Source: Hydractinia symbiolongicarpus
Lineage: Eukaryota > Cnidaria > Hydrozoa > Anthoathecata > Hydractiniidae
Assembly (NCBI RefSeq): GCF_029227915.1
Contig: NC_079883.1
Span: forward strand, 21,638,001-21,702,000
Length of the DNA: 64,000 nucleotides
Direction: 5' to 3'
Below, piece by piece: positions 35,587 to 46,800 of the stretch (position 1 is its first letter; each line of letters begins with the position of its first letter). Below the pieces are notes generated by a model. It made no database searches, was not told the origin of the DNA, and saw only the letters and a list, made by a program, of their open reading frames with translations. The position numbers and the translations under genes are program-made.

Positions 35587-36142
35587 CCTTAAGTGGATAA
35601 AATTTCGCGAGGACCAATTTTGGCGAATCGGCCATACTCTAATTTTTCGCAAAGATTTATTTTCGCGAATCACACACGAGTACTCATTATAAAAAATCAC
35701 CGCTATTTCAAGGTCTGGAGATTGAGTGTGAAGTGACGGTCACCATTCCAGCTAGTATTAAAGGCCATTTGCTGTTGCAACGCTATGAAGAAATGGCAAA
35801 AGAACTCTATTGTGAACCGAAAGATGAAGTTATAATAAGTAGTTTCATTGAAAAGAATCCTAATGCCAACGTTCAGTGTCATGTACAGCCGAAAGCAAAA
35901 AGGAAAACGAATCCTGTAGACTGTAAATATTGATTTATGTATACTGCAAGCACGAGCCAAGAACAAAAAAGATCACAACTTCTGTGCCCACAGAATTTTA
36001 TGGAAAAAGAAAAGAAAGATGAAGAAAAAAAATGTTGTTCTCAAAATTTTCCCGAGGATTTATTTTCGCGAATGAGCCCTTTTCAAAATTTTCGCGAGTA
36101 CTTATTTTCAATCAATCCTCGCGAAACTTAATCCACTTAAGG
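35587..36142. mobile_element. CCTTAAGTGG-ended DNA element with an internal reading frame
   Basis: The ends CCTTAAGTGGATAAAATTTC and its near-complement at 36113-36142 form terminal repeats of about 30 bp including CGCGAGGA. TA precedes the left end and CA follows the right, consistent with a mutated TA duplication. Several TTTCGCGA motifs lie near both ends. The inside carries about 75 open codons on the plus strand (to 35932), including ECEVTVTIPASIKGHLLLQR and VIISSFIEKNPNANV, unrecognised. It is the same general design as the 30648-31599 element. Confidence 0.7.
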
Positions 36143-37573
36143 CACTTGTTTTGTCAACCTTGTTTCCAGAATTGTGCGTCTCGTAAACTTTGGCACTGCG
36201 GCAATAAATAAGTAAAAATTTAATTACGTTTTCTGCGCATTTCACTTTTTGAAACACAAACAAAATCACTCCGGATTGGGTAGTCCGTTTGAGTGAACAT
36301 TTCTATGCTTTCCATATATTTCGTACCAGCTACAAAATACGCGAATCTTTAGATTTTGCAAATACTCATCTGTTTGTGGACCAAATTTTCTTGAATTTTC
36401 TTTATGTACATTAACAGTATGCGCTGGTAAAAATTAAAAACCTACAAAAATATGATTTTCTCGTGTTGTAGCTGCATAGGAATTATTTAGTTAAAATGAA
36501 CCTGCGCCAAAAAAAAAGGTACAAAGTATTTGTTTCTTAAATTTAAGGGAACATATAAAAAACGTAAAATGATGCTGAAAAGAGATAAAAATGCAGGGTC
36601 TTGAACTCTTAAATTCGCAACAAAACGGAAAATTTTAGGCGGATACAGTTCGAGATAAATAAAGAATACAGGATTTCACGGCAAGAGACCCAAATATCTG
36701 TTCAAAAAAGGTAATAGGTATAAAAACAAAACATGTTCTTCGAGAGTGTTCGAAATAAAGAGAGTCCGCTACAGTAGACAGCCTGCTTTAATATTTTTCA
36801 AAAATACCTTCTTTAATGTATAAAGAGTCAAGAAGGCAAGTTTTGTTTAGTCAACAAGTCAATTCTCCATTTTTTGTAACGTACGGAAAGGAAAAACATT
36901 TAAATAGTGTATTATGTATATATTTACAGCTAGTGTTATATATGTGATGTAAAAAAAGTTGCTGGACATTTTACTGCTTCGTAGTTATCCCCATAAGCCT
37001 GGAGGGGATAAGCCCATTTGTATTTCATGTGTCATTATATGCATGCTTCTGTTCACCAGACTGGTAACTGTTCAGTTTTGTTCATGGTCGCTATAACTAC
37101 TTGTAATTATCACGGATTACGATCTATTACTTGTCTTCTCCTAAAAATTTTCAATGCGGGGATTTTTTACTACACTAAACTTGTCCCAGGCCTTTCTTTC
37201 AATAATGGCGGAGCTGATAGCTGAATAAGTGTATAAAATTTACTGATAATTTATACCACGGATAGATAAAAATATTTTGTCAAATAAAAAATATACTATA
37301 TGTACATTGTATGGCGTTTGATAGCGAAAAATATGGATCCATTCTTTTACTCACCCTAAACAAATAAAATATAAAATTCTTACAACTTGGTGCAAATGTT
37401 TGTCTTGACGATTGAAAAGTTTGGGCGAAGGCTACATTGATTTTGTTGAATAACTTGAATTTATCCTTAATTGGCGCCAAATATGCATAATACTTCTGGA
37501 GAAAATGACAAAGATTTTCCCTACGAATTTTGCCCTGATAGGATAAACCTTTTCGTAACGTTTTACGGTGGCT
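36143..37573. other. Intergenic stretch between NAXE and ARPIN, nothing recognised
   Basis: AT-rich. Short open frames here look random, and no terminal repeats were seen. Confidence 0.45.
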
Positions 37574-40500
37574 TTATTTTACATGTACAAACTGGAAGCG
37601 TCCCTGTAAAAAACTAATTAAATTTATATTTTAACTACGTCGATTCATTGTGAAAACTTAAATAAAAAATGGAACAACAAAATAATTAGGTATTCGGTCT
37701 AATCACTTCAATGTCTGGTATAAAATCGAGTGAGCAAATCTTAGAATCAAGATCTTAACTCAAACATTTAGCCACATTAAAATTAGTAATGTTAATTGCG
37801 TGTCATTGAGTACACAATAAAATATAAAAAGCAACGCACGTTAAATAAAAAAATTCTACACGTACCCATTCATCATCATCAATAGCTTTACTATCTTCAG
37901 TTAGATGTGATCCCTTCTCTTTTTCGTCTTTGACGTTTAAAACTTTATCTGTCCATGATCCACCCACTGTCTCGCCTGTACTGTAACTTGTCTTACTGAT
38001 TTTCTCTTCATCGAGACAAACTATTGACTCTAAAAGTGGAAACACAATAACAATGATGAACAGTCAAACCACGCCCCCCAGACCTCTGGCTTATTTAGTT
38101 CAGAATGGGAAAATAAATGATAGCAGAGCAGGTTATTGTTTGTCTCGCTGTCGTAATAATAAAAAGAGAGAAAACTTTGCAGGAAGGTTGAGAAATTAGA
38201 TTTATATACATATTTTATATTTTTCAATCCTTCCTACAATCCTTCCTATTGACATTGTGTGAACAAGGTAAGCAACAGATTTTAAAATTAACCAATTTTG
38301 TGTGCAATATAATATTGCACACAAAATCGCTTATATCTAAACTGAAAGAAAAGTCTAAAAAAATTTTATTTGAAAATCGTAAAATAACAAAAACCTTTAC
38401 CTGCATTTAATTAAAACAACTACAGAATCATCTAAATGTTTTTCATAAGCATAACCCTTATAATCATATTCACGCTCCGATAGGGAAATGTTTTTACGCC
38501 TATGCTTAGTATATTACCCAGCCATGGTGAATCCATGTTTTTCTTGTGTTATGGATATTTTAATTAGACACAGAATTTTATTCCTATATAAAATAAGACT
38601 TATTTAATACCACTTACTGCCTGAACTTGCCTCGTGTAATTACACCATTAGTTTTGTTGCTGTTCTTTTAAAGGTAAAAATTGAACCATTTTATCTTATC
38701 CCATAAGATAATGTTTAATTTGTTTCAGCAATAAGCATCAAGCATACTCTAAGCGCGATTTTGTTTTTCGTCTAAGCATATCTCAGTCTGATTCCGAATA
38801 CTCCCTTGCTTATAAAGGAACATATATTACCGAATTCTATTTAATCTCACCTAAATACGGTCCATCACCTTTTGTTCGGAGTCTCACTTCTGCGCCATTG
38901 TCTAGTTCTCTCCCTTCTAATTCTTTTTCTGCACACCATATACTGGTCAAATTCACAAAGTTTAAATTGGTTAATTTCTCTCGATTTAAGTTATCTAACT
39001 CAGTTAATTTTAATAAATCTACGCATCTGTCTGCTGAGATGATATCCTCGCCCTCCTTTTCGACAGTTTCTAAAAAAAAAAAAACGTATATGGTACTAGA
39101 TTTTAAAGAAGAAACAAAAAGTTCAGCTACAGAGAAAGCAACATATTCGAAAATATTTAAAATAGTTAAACTGGAGACGGTCCAGACAGATACGGAAGTA
39201 TAGGTCTATCAAAGAAGCTTCTAAAAAGACATCACTCATTGAAGAACTCTAATTTGTGATACAGATAGGATATCAGTTTAAAGCAAAAACAAAAACTCCA
39301 TAAAATTTATTGAAAATTTAATATTTATATCGCAAGTGATCGTATATTAATCTTCCTGAAATTAGCGTTAAGACGACGCCCTTAACACTTACACCTAAGA
39401 ATCTTAACCTCTAGTTAGAGGTTAAGAATCTTACCATTTAGCACTTTTAAAGAAATCAACAGAAATTGTAATGAAGCAAATGTCACGAAATAGCGATTAC
39501 GGGGATAGCCTGTGCCTGTTTTTTATTCGAATAGCCTGTGCTAGTCCATCCATGCCAGTTTTTTCATGTGCATAAAACGATATTATGGCAAATTAAAATT
39601 ATGGTTCTAAAGCCACACTCAGTAGCAAGTGGTGTTCTCAGGACACTAATTTAAAGGGGCACTCTGCGCTTGCCTAAACTTTCTGCACGATGTGATGTCA
39701 TTATTTATAATCAGGTCCAGTCCTAAATGAAATCGCGCCTGTCTGTTTTTTTATGAGAGAAAAATATGTGAAGGCTAGTACAACAATTTCGAATAAGAAA
39801 AACAAGTAAAGTAAGTTTTTTTTTTTGATTTCTTAAGCTTTTCTGAGTACGTATATAACAAAAAAGAAAAAAGTGATTTTTACTGGAGTTCCCCTTTAAG
39901 AGAAAAACAACATTTGCATTACTGTTTACAAATTTTCTTACTGTATGAAGATGAGAGGTATCCAGTGTTTACTTTTTTGTGTGAACCAAAATCAGGTTCA
40001 ATTTCTTTTCCAAGCTGATCAAATTTTCTTTTGGTTGCTTTCACAACTTCAACATGAAGTGTTAAGTATCTATGCTGTAAGAAAAAAAAATGAATTATGA
40101 ATTTTTCAAAATCGTTTATTATTTGAAGGGTCGTTTAGAAACGGACAAAGATGATGCCAAAAAATGCCTATTTAAAACAGAATTTTTGCAAATAGAAAGC
40201 GATCTATTAATATTATGTATAGTATAAAATGAAATGGAATGGAATGAATCAATAAATGAGTCAATAAATGAATCAATGAGTGATTCGTTGAATGAATAAT
40301 TGTCCAAGATAAGAGAAAATCATTTCTACAGTTACAGAAAAATCTAAAATGACATATTTAAGTACGGTAAAAATTTGAGGCTATCAGCTATATCTAAAAA
40401 ACATCGGTGGAAACATACATGTGAGTTACCAACAACTATGTTATGTCTTGATTTTCCACGAATTTTTCCTTCAATTATCAAACCAACGCCACTAAAGATG

Positions 40501-42705
40501 TTCAATAAAATTAAAAATAAATTAGCACTTTTAAACTACAATTCAGCCAAAAAGGTGTCGAGATAAATCAGATACGTAGCATTTTTAAAGGTGCGACTGT
40601 TTCTTGCACTCTTTTGTATAAAGATGTATCTCTCTTAGGGACTGTTTATATGAGCCCAGTTGGGGGGCTGGCCCATTTACCGAGATCTCGCTTGTCCCTC
40701 ATTTTCCTCATATTTTTGCTCATCTGTTTATATGGTCAAACGGGCTGGCTCGGTAGGCCAGATCTCGTTTCTCAGAGGCGGTATCCCGATAGGCGGGATG
40801 AACATTTTCTCATATAAACATTAACAAAGCGGGCTAGCCCGCCTAGGCGAGACGGTTTGTTATGCTCAACTAATTAAATCTTTTGTTATGAAAAGTATTT
40901 CTTTTGTTCTACATTATTTATTGTTATCATTGTTTAGAGCCAGCCCGCCTAACCAAAGTATTTTTTTTTCATATACACACAAGTTAAAAGCCAGCCCGAC
41001 AAGTAAGCCAGCTCGTTTGCCGAGCCAGCTTGCCTCCATATAAACAGTCCCTTAAAGCGAATGTTGATTAAAACCAAGCACCTATCTATTTATATCATTC
41101 TTAACAACTGTTTTCTGTACGTGTAACCTACCCCAGCCCAGCCCCCTCCTATTTCAATGTTAAAGTTAAGTAGGGCAACTTCTACAGTCCTTAACATTTA
41201 GATAGGGTGGTGTTAATTTACTATCTATATTATAATACCCGTATACGTCTGTCCGTTGTCTCTCTGTCTGTCTGTCACGCAAAATGGTAGCTTAGCTGCG
41301 CAAGTAGCGAGACGGACGCGATGCGGTATAAAAGGGACGGCAAACCCATGGATTTTCCCACGGGCTAACGACTAGTGTTTAAAAATTCTGATAACAGTTT
41401 TGTCCAGCATTGTAGCTGACTACAAAATAGACGGACAGTCAATCCATACCGAGTCGTATCCTGTTCTTCCCCAGCCACGCTTAGCCAGTTGATAAGAATA
41501 ACACAACTTTCATCTCAATTTCGTTGGTAATCTTAAATTTCTTCACGTGAGATAATGAGCTTAGGAAAAGCCTAGATTACTTTACGTTTAAAAAAATGTT
41601 AAATGAATTAATATCGATCTGCAAGTATAAAGTTTTCGTGTCTTTTCCGGATTTGACCAAGTTCGCGAAATTAAATGCCTGCGAATTTTTTTTCAAATTA
41701 TTATGCGCGAAAATTGATACACTGGGAAAAATCACAAAAAGGATGTAACTTGTAAAATTTCTTCTTAGAGTAACAAAACCGCATTTTTTAAACCATTACT
41801 TTCTCAGGTCAATAAAGCAACGTACGCAGCAAAATTTGTTCTCCAACAAAAACAAATAATTTTTCGTATGGCGTCGACTCAATATTAACTACATATTTTC
41901 CTGACATCTTTTGATGTTTTGACATTTTTCGGGGTTTCCAGGCTATTTTCGGCCAAAGTTTTACACTTTTAGAACCTTATTTTCTTAAAAAAATTAATTC
42001 TAAAAATATTAATAAAAGAGAACTTAAATTTTTTTTTAAGAACAGTTCTAAAATTTAATCCTTTTCAATGTTTTTAAATATAAAAATTGATTTGATGGAC
42101 CATTTTTACTGACAGACAGACAACTAGATTTTGTGTGGAAAATTCCTTTAAACTAGTCGTTAGCCCGTGGAAAAAACCACGGTTCGCCCGTCCTTTTTAT
42201 ACCGCACTGCGTGCTTCTCGCTACTTGCGCAGCTAAGCTACCATTTTGCGTGACAGACAGACAGACAGACGTATACAGGTATTATAATATGGACTAGCCG
42301 TTAACCCGTGGAAAAATCCACGGGGTCGCCCGTCCTTTATATATCGCATTTCGTGTTTCTGCAACAGGACGCGGTTTTCGCGGACAGACAGACAAAATAC
42401 GGCTATTTTTAAGGAGATAAAACCTGAAATGAAAATTTGTATCAATGAGAGGATACGGCCAAAATTTAGAGCTGAGCATAATCTTATAAATTTCCTAACT
42501 TTTTGTCTAATTTAATCTGGAATATTCTTATAAAGTACATTTTTATAAAAAAGCGTGTACCACAAAGATTTCGACAGAAGCTAACAATATCATACCCATT
42601 CCTCTTAAAAATAACACCTTCTTCCCAGCCTCCTTTCCATACGGTAGTTTTTACAGGTAGCGTCGTCAATGCTTTGTTGTCATATAACATATGCGCTCGA
42701 CTCAT
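37574..42705 (-). CDS. ARPIN: ARPIN, Arp2/3 complex inhibitor
   Basis: Arpin restrains actin branching at the cell front by binding the Arp2/3 complex through an acidic C-terminus with a critical Trp. Exons 5' to 3': 42705-42596 (5' UTR part from 42719), 40491-40419, 40074-39942, 39069-38851, 38029-37866 and probably 37603-37574. Phases match at each junction and the coding length is 729 bases, giving 242 residues, close to the 226 of human Arpin. Landmarks: MSRAHMLYDNKAL at the start with an upstream in-frame TAG, GLIIEGKIRGKSRHNIVVG, RKFDQLGKEIEPDFGS, KKVNTGYLSSSYK, GAEVRLRTKGDGPYLES, GGSWTDKV, and the acidic end AIDDDEW. The last exon is uncertain: the frame could instead read through the 37866 donor to a stop near 37803. 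Confidence 0.92.
38295..38327. repeat. 16-bp-arm perfect palindrome in an ARPIN intron
   Basis: ATTTTGTGTGCAATAT and its exact complement are separated by a single A. It lies between the ARPIN exons at 39069-38851 and 38029-37866. Confidence 0.8.
39651..39899. mobile_element. 249-bp MITE with TTAAAGGGG ends
   Basis: The left end TTAAAGGGGCACTCTG and right-end complement TTAAAGGGGAACTCCAG form imperfect inverted repeats. It lies in an ARPIN intron. The leading TTAAAGG resembles the ends of the 12079-14722 element and may reflect TTAA-targeting or a shared terminal sequence. Confidence 0.65.
40638..41051. mobile_element. 414-bp MITE with GGGACTGTTTATATG ends
   Basis: GGGACTGTTTATATG at 40638 is matched by its perfect complement ending at 41051. 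TTA occurs on both outer flanks, a likely 3-bp target duplication. The interior is rich in repeated GCCAGCCCG and GGGCTGGC-type words in both orientations. Lies in ARPIN intron 1. Confidence 0.8.
41224..41375 (+). mobile_element. 152-bp non-autonomous Helitron
   Basis: It starts TCTATATTATAATACCC after an A and ends CTAG before a T, the A|T insertion expected of Helitrons. A stem made of CCCATGG and CCACGGG lies 8 bases before the CTAG, as at Helitron 3' ends. The inside has a CTGT microsatellite. Same family as 42153-42293, in opposite orientation. Confidence 0.78.
42153..42293 (-). mobile_element. 141-bp non-autonomous Helitron, minus orientation
   Basis: On the minus strand it starts TCCATATTATAATACC at 42293 and ends CTAG at 42153, followed by T. 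A hairpin of CCGTGG and CCACGG precedes the end. It is closely similar to 41224-41375. Confidence 0.78.
42294..42400 (-). mobile_element. Helitron 3' end abutting the previous copy
   Basis: The minus strand ends CTAG at 42297-42294 immediately before the TC start of the 42153-42293 copy, with an upstream hairpin CCCCGTGG / CCACGGG. Its 5' end is not identifiable, so the right boundary given is only where similarity fades. Confidence 0.65.
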
Positions 42706-42719
42706 CTTCAATGACTACA

Positions 42720-43884
42720 CTGGAACATGAGGTAAATTATTTTTGTGCTAAAATAAAAGAATAATATCGTACAAATGCTTCTCTCAAAAAAAAAAAACCA
42801 TCCTTTTTTAAGAAGAAAAGTAATTTGTGACTTCGATTCGAACTGGTTGGAATATTAATACAGTGGTACGACAAAAAAAATACAAAAACAGAAAAGAAAA
42901 AGAAACAAAATAGAACGAACAATTCTGACACTCTTATTCTACAAATAAAGCCTCGTCCGTTAAAAATTCGCACCGACAATTTCCTTTTTAAAATGCTATG
43001 CTAAATATTGCATTGTTACTAAAGGTAGATTTACACTGGAAAAGAAAATGTTATTTTTTAAATTTCATTTTATTCCGAAAAAAATTATCCACATCAACAA
43101 GAATAAAAAAATATATCCCATTATCTTTATGCTAATTTATTAAATGTTTTTCATCTCATCTTCGGAAAAAATATTTACATCCACAAAAATAAAAAAGAGC
43201 GCTAAGACAATCAAAGAGCCTAAAAAAACTCGCTTGCCAACAACATACGGTTTTATTTAGAAGTGAATTGGGATTCTTAATTTCCAATAAATTAGGTATT
43301 TTCCAGATTTGTACAGTATGGCGTTTTAGGCTAACTAAAAGTAACGAATTGGATTTTGATATTTTATTTAAAGGCTATTATATTTTTGAAATGTAACTTA
43401 AACACAGTCATTAGTATAGATTAACAGTACTCTACTTCAGTACAGTAGACTACAGAACACAGGTTCGTAGGTTCTTAGTGTTGGTGAAGGGTTCGTACTT
43501 TTTACAGAATACATCAAAATAATTCATAATATTTATTATACATATACATTAAAATGCATTTGAGACAAAACAGACAAACACCAACAACACAATAATAAAA
43601 TCTTAGGTGAATTCTAAAATTTGTATTTAATGAGGATCCAATGGCCTCAAGGAAAAACATTCGTCAAGTACAAAAAAAAAGTTTTTGCTGTTAGCCTTTT
43701 GTATCTGTTTTAAAGTTGTAAAAACAATAATGTACAGATAGTAGCTATTTCAAAAAAGACTTTTACAGTATTTTTTTAAGTTATAAAAGTTATAAAAGTT
43801 TCAAAATTCTTAAAAAATATCAAATTTAGAAAAAAATGCTTAAAATGCATTTATCAAATTTTTCACAAGTAGTAATACATTTCT
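42720..43884. other. Stretch between ARPIN and the hydantoinase-like gene
   Basis: AT-rich. It should contain the ARPIN promoter and a 5' UTR exon (acceptor at 42720) and the 3' UTR of the gene at 43885. A possible polyadenylation signal for that gene (AATAAA on the minus strand) is near 43532. Nothing else is recognised. Confidence 0.4.
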
Positions 43885-46800
43885 CTACTTTTTCATTAAT
43901 CTCGGGATGGGTTCGAAAGCAACGTATTCACAAGACGGATGATACTCCACATTTTCGTATTTAAATGCTTTCGGACCAACAAATTCAAGCGCTTTCTTAG
44001 AATTCATAATTGGGGGGCAGGGCAACACCAGTGTCGTTACTCTCAGTCCGTACTTTAACTCGTCAGTTGTAATTGGTTCCCCTGTGTCAGTATCAACCAA
44101 TGTGATCAGATCTGGAGTTGTTGCTACAATCTTTTCGGATGATTTCGCTACTATAAATTCATTTTGAAATTCCAAAGTCATGTTTTTATTTTGGTACACG
44201 CCACTTCCTTCAATATCAATTTTGCCCCATGTAAACCCATCCTTTGTCTCTCTATGTAGATTATTTATCTAAAATGAAAAAGTGTGTAAACATAGCCTAA
44301 CCTAAATAAACTATGAAGACGCCCAGTCCCGAGATTTCGCCATTTAGCAAATTTTTTGGTGCAGTCGGAAAACGTATTCTCGCAATTGGATTCGCAAATA
44401 TTCCAATCTCGAAAAAAATCAATGTTTATCCTTTGAAAGTTCTCTAACTCCATTACGGTGCATTCACAGCTTTAATCACAAAACTTTATTTCCTCAAAAT
44501 ATTAAAATTTGTGTTATTTGAAAAAATTAATTCCTGGATAAACAGGCCTTCTATATGTTTTAAAAAACTAATTTTAAATTCTAAATTATTTGATTTGGAA
44601 GTCAGAAGTAAAAAATCAAAAAAATTCCAAGCTCTCGACTTTGAGTTATCTAGTGATCATTGAGTAAAGAAAACAAAACAAAACAAAAACAACTCGAACA
44701 GATCACCACAAGAAAACCAGATTAAAACGATTTCTTCAGCTTAACAGCTTTCTCAAAAATCAAAAACGTCATACCTTTCCTTGACACAGAAGAATACCGT
44801 TCGTTTCCTTCAAGATTGCTTCAACTGGACACATGTGAAGCTGTCTTGCGTTAAGAATAGTATTTCCTAAATACCACGCCTGGCTCAAAGTGAACAAGCA
44901 TGTCTTCGTCTGAATATCTTTGCTTGATAGAGGAGCAACCATCACACCTGCACAGCATCTAGAGGGGAATAGTGTTTTCATATAACAGTTGTTTTTCCTG
45001 GTTTTTTTTCTTTACACGAAATATGGTCGTGTATGGCTTCGTTTACACCACTTGTCAAAATTCAGTGTTTTCAATTATTGCGCATTATTTATATTTAAAA
45101 TGTTCACCTGAATATTTTTCATTGCTAACATTTGCACATAAATCAAATTCCAAACAAAAATTTTTCAGTAAGGAGCTTGTTTCAAAACAAATTAAGCAAT
45201 AATTTAAGCCAGCTTTCTAGTTTGTTAGTTGGAAAACTTTTAGTGCTAAAACCGACGTACACCCTAAAAAAACTTATTGCAATTTTTCTAAAGATAAGAC
45301 AGACGAAAAAATTTTTTTTAACTAAAATAAATTCCTTCTCACCCCATACTGATACAATGCTTTCTAAAGAAGTTTTCCAGTTCCATTGCTGAAGCACATT
45401 TCACGCAGCAAACATAGTTGCCATGGTGATCTGTGATTACAGCTGGGTAGGGACATGTTCCATTTATAAAAGGTCCAAACTGTTGCAATTGAGGAAATGC
45501 TCGACCCATGCCATCACAATCAAGCACAGGGAGTCCAAGTTCAGCTGCTGCTATCAAAGGTTCTAATGCGTTTAGACCTCCAATTTCACACAGACCTATT
45601 GCTGCAGGTTTTCCATCAATATCCAAATTTCGTAGCTTTACAGTCTGTTCGAAGTAATAAAAAAATATTGCAGTGTGTTCAATGACTGGTGTTAGAAGAT
45701 TGAAAACAAATAAGTCCTTACAGTCTTAGTTTCATCGTGTTCTAACTTCAATCCTTTCTCATCAGCAAGTTGTTGAATATCTTCTTTGCTCATACCAGAT
45801 TTAAAGCCATGCATTTGCAGGTTATATGCAACAGATACTGCTTGTTTAAGCTCACAGCCATTACTAATTCTTTCTATCAACACTTCTGGTGCACCCATAA
45901 ATGCTACACAATAAGCAGCTTCGTCTTCTTTCAAGCTAAACGATACAAGAATTTATTTTTTATAATATGACATGCTGCCAATTTTTTACGTTTTCATAAT
46001 TTTAGATGAACCAGCGGACAATATAGGAGTCTGGCAAAAAAACAAATAGGCGGTTTTAATTTCCAAATCGCATTTATTACATGCTTCATCAAATCTTCTC
46101 GAAAAAACAGACGGTATATAAAAAACTTGAAACCATGACAACAACAACACAATGTCCTACCTCAATGGATGAATAATTTTAACTTTCATCCCTTTCTCCA
46201 CACATCGTTTCAATCTTAATCTTCCAAGATATGGACTACCACCACCACCACAACCTAATATACCCGCACCGATAGCCAAACAATCTACGTCCCAAAGGTT
46301 TAGGATCCACTCTCCTGCTGGTGTTAGTGCGGGTATATTTGACACTTCCACATGGTCTTTCAGTTCGACTTCACCTAACAACATTGAAAATGAACTAGGC
46401 GTTAGCCCGTGGAGCAATCAAAGGATTCCCCCATCGTATATTCTGGTCATCAGACTGCATCGTTTAATTTATGCATTCTTGTACATAGTACCGGCAATTT
46501 TGAAGAAAATACGGGAGAAAATTAAATTTCACTTATTAAAGGGTGAATTTATATATTTTCTACGGGTCTAACAGATTTTGTTTACTACCATCTGTGTGAT
46601 CTTCTTACATGATAAAGAATAAACATGCCTTTCCCTGCAACCGATCGTTGCTTTTTCTCTTGTTGGCTAACCTTGAAAGTTGTGGCAGGAAGCTTAGAAG
46701 GTGCTTTTTCTTCCCGCACCTCGTTTGTATTGTCAGCATTATCCAATTCTAAATCTCCAACAGCTTTGACATGCAGCCTCACACATGGCACGATCATGTA

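Noticed and set aside
36290-36350. Possible terminal ARPIN exon reading WYEIYGKHRNVHSNGLPNPE
   Set aside because: Its phase does not match the 37866 donor, and no linking exon was found.
38898-39203. Plus-strand 101-codon frame
   Set aside because: It is the antisense of ARPIN exon 39069-38851, which has flanking splice sites and clear similarity.
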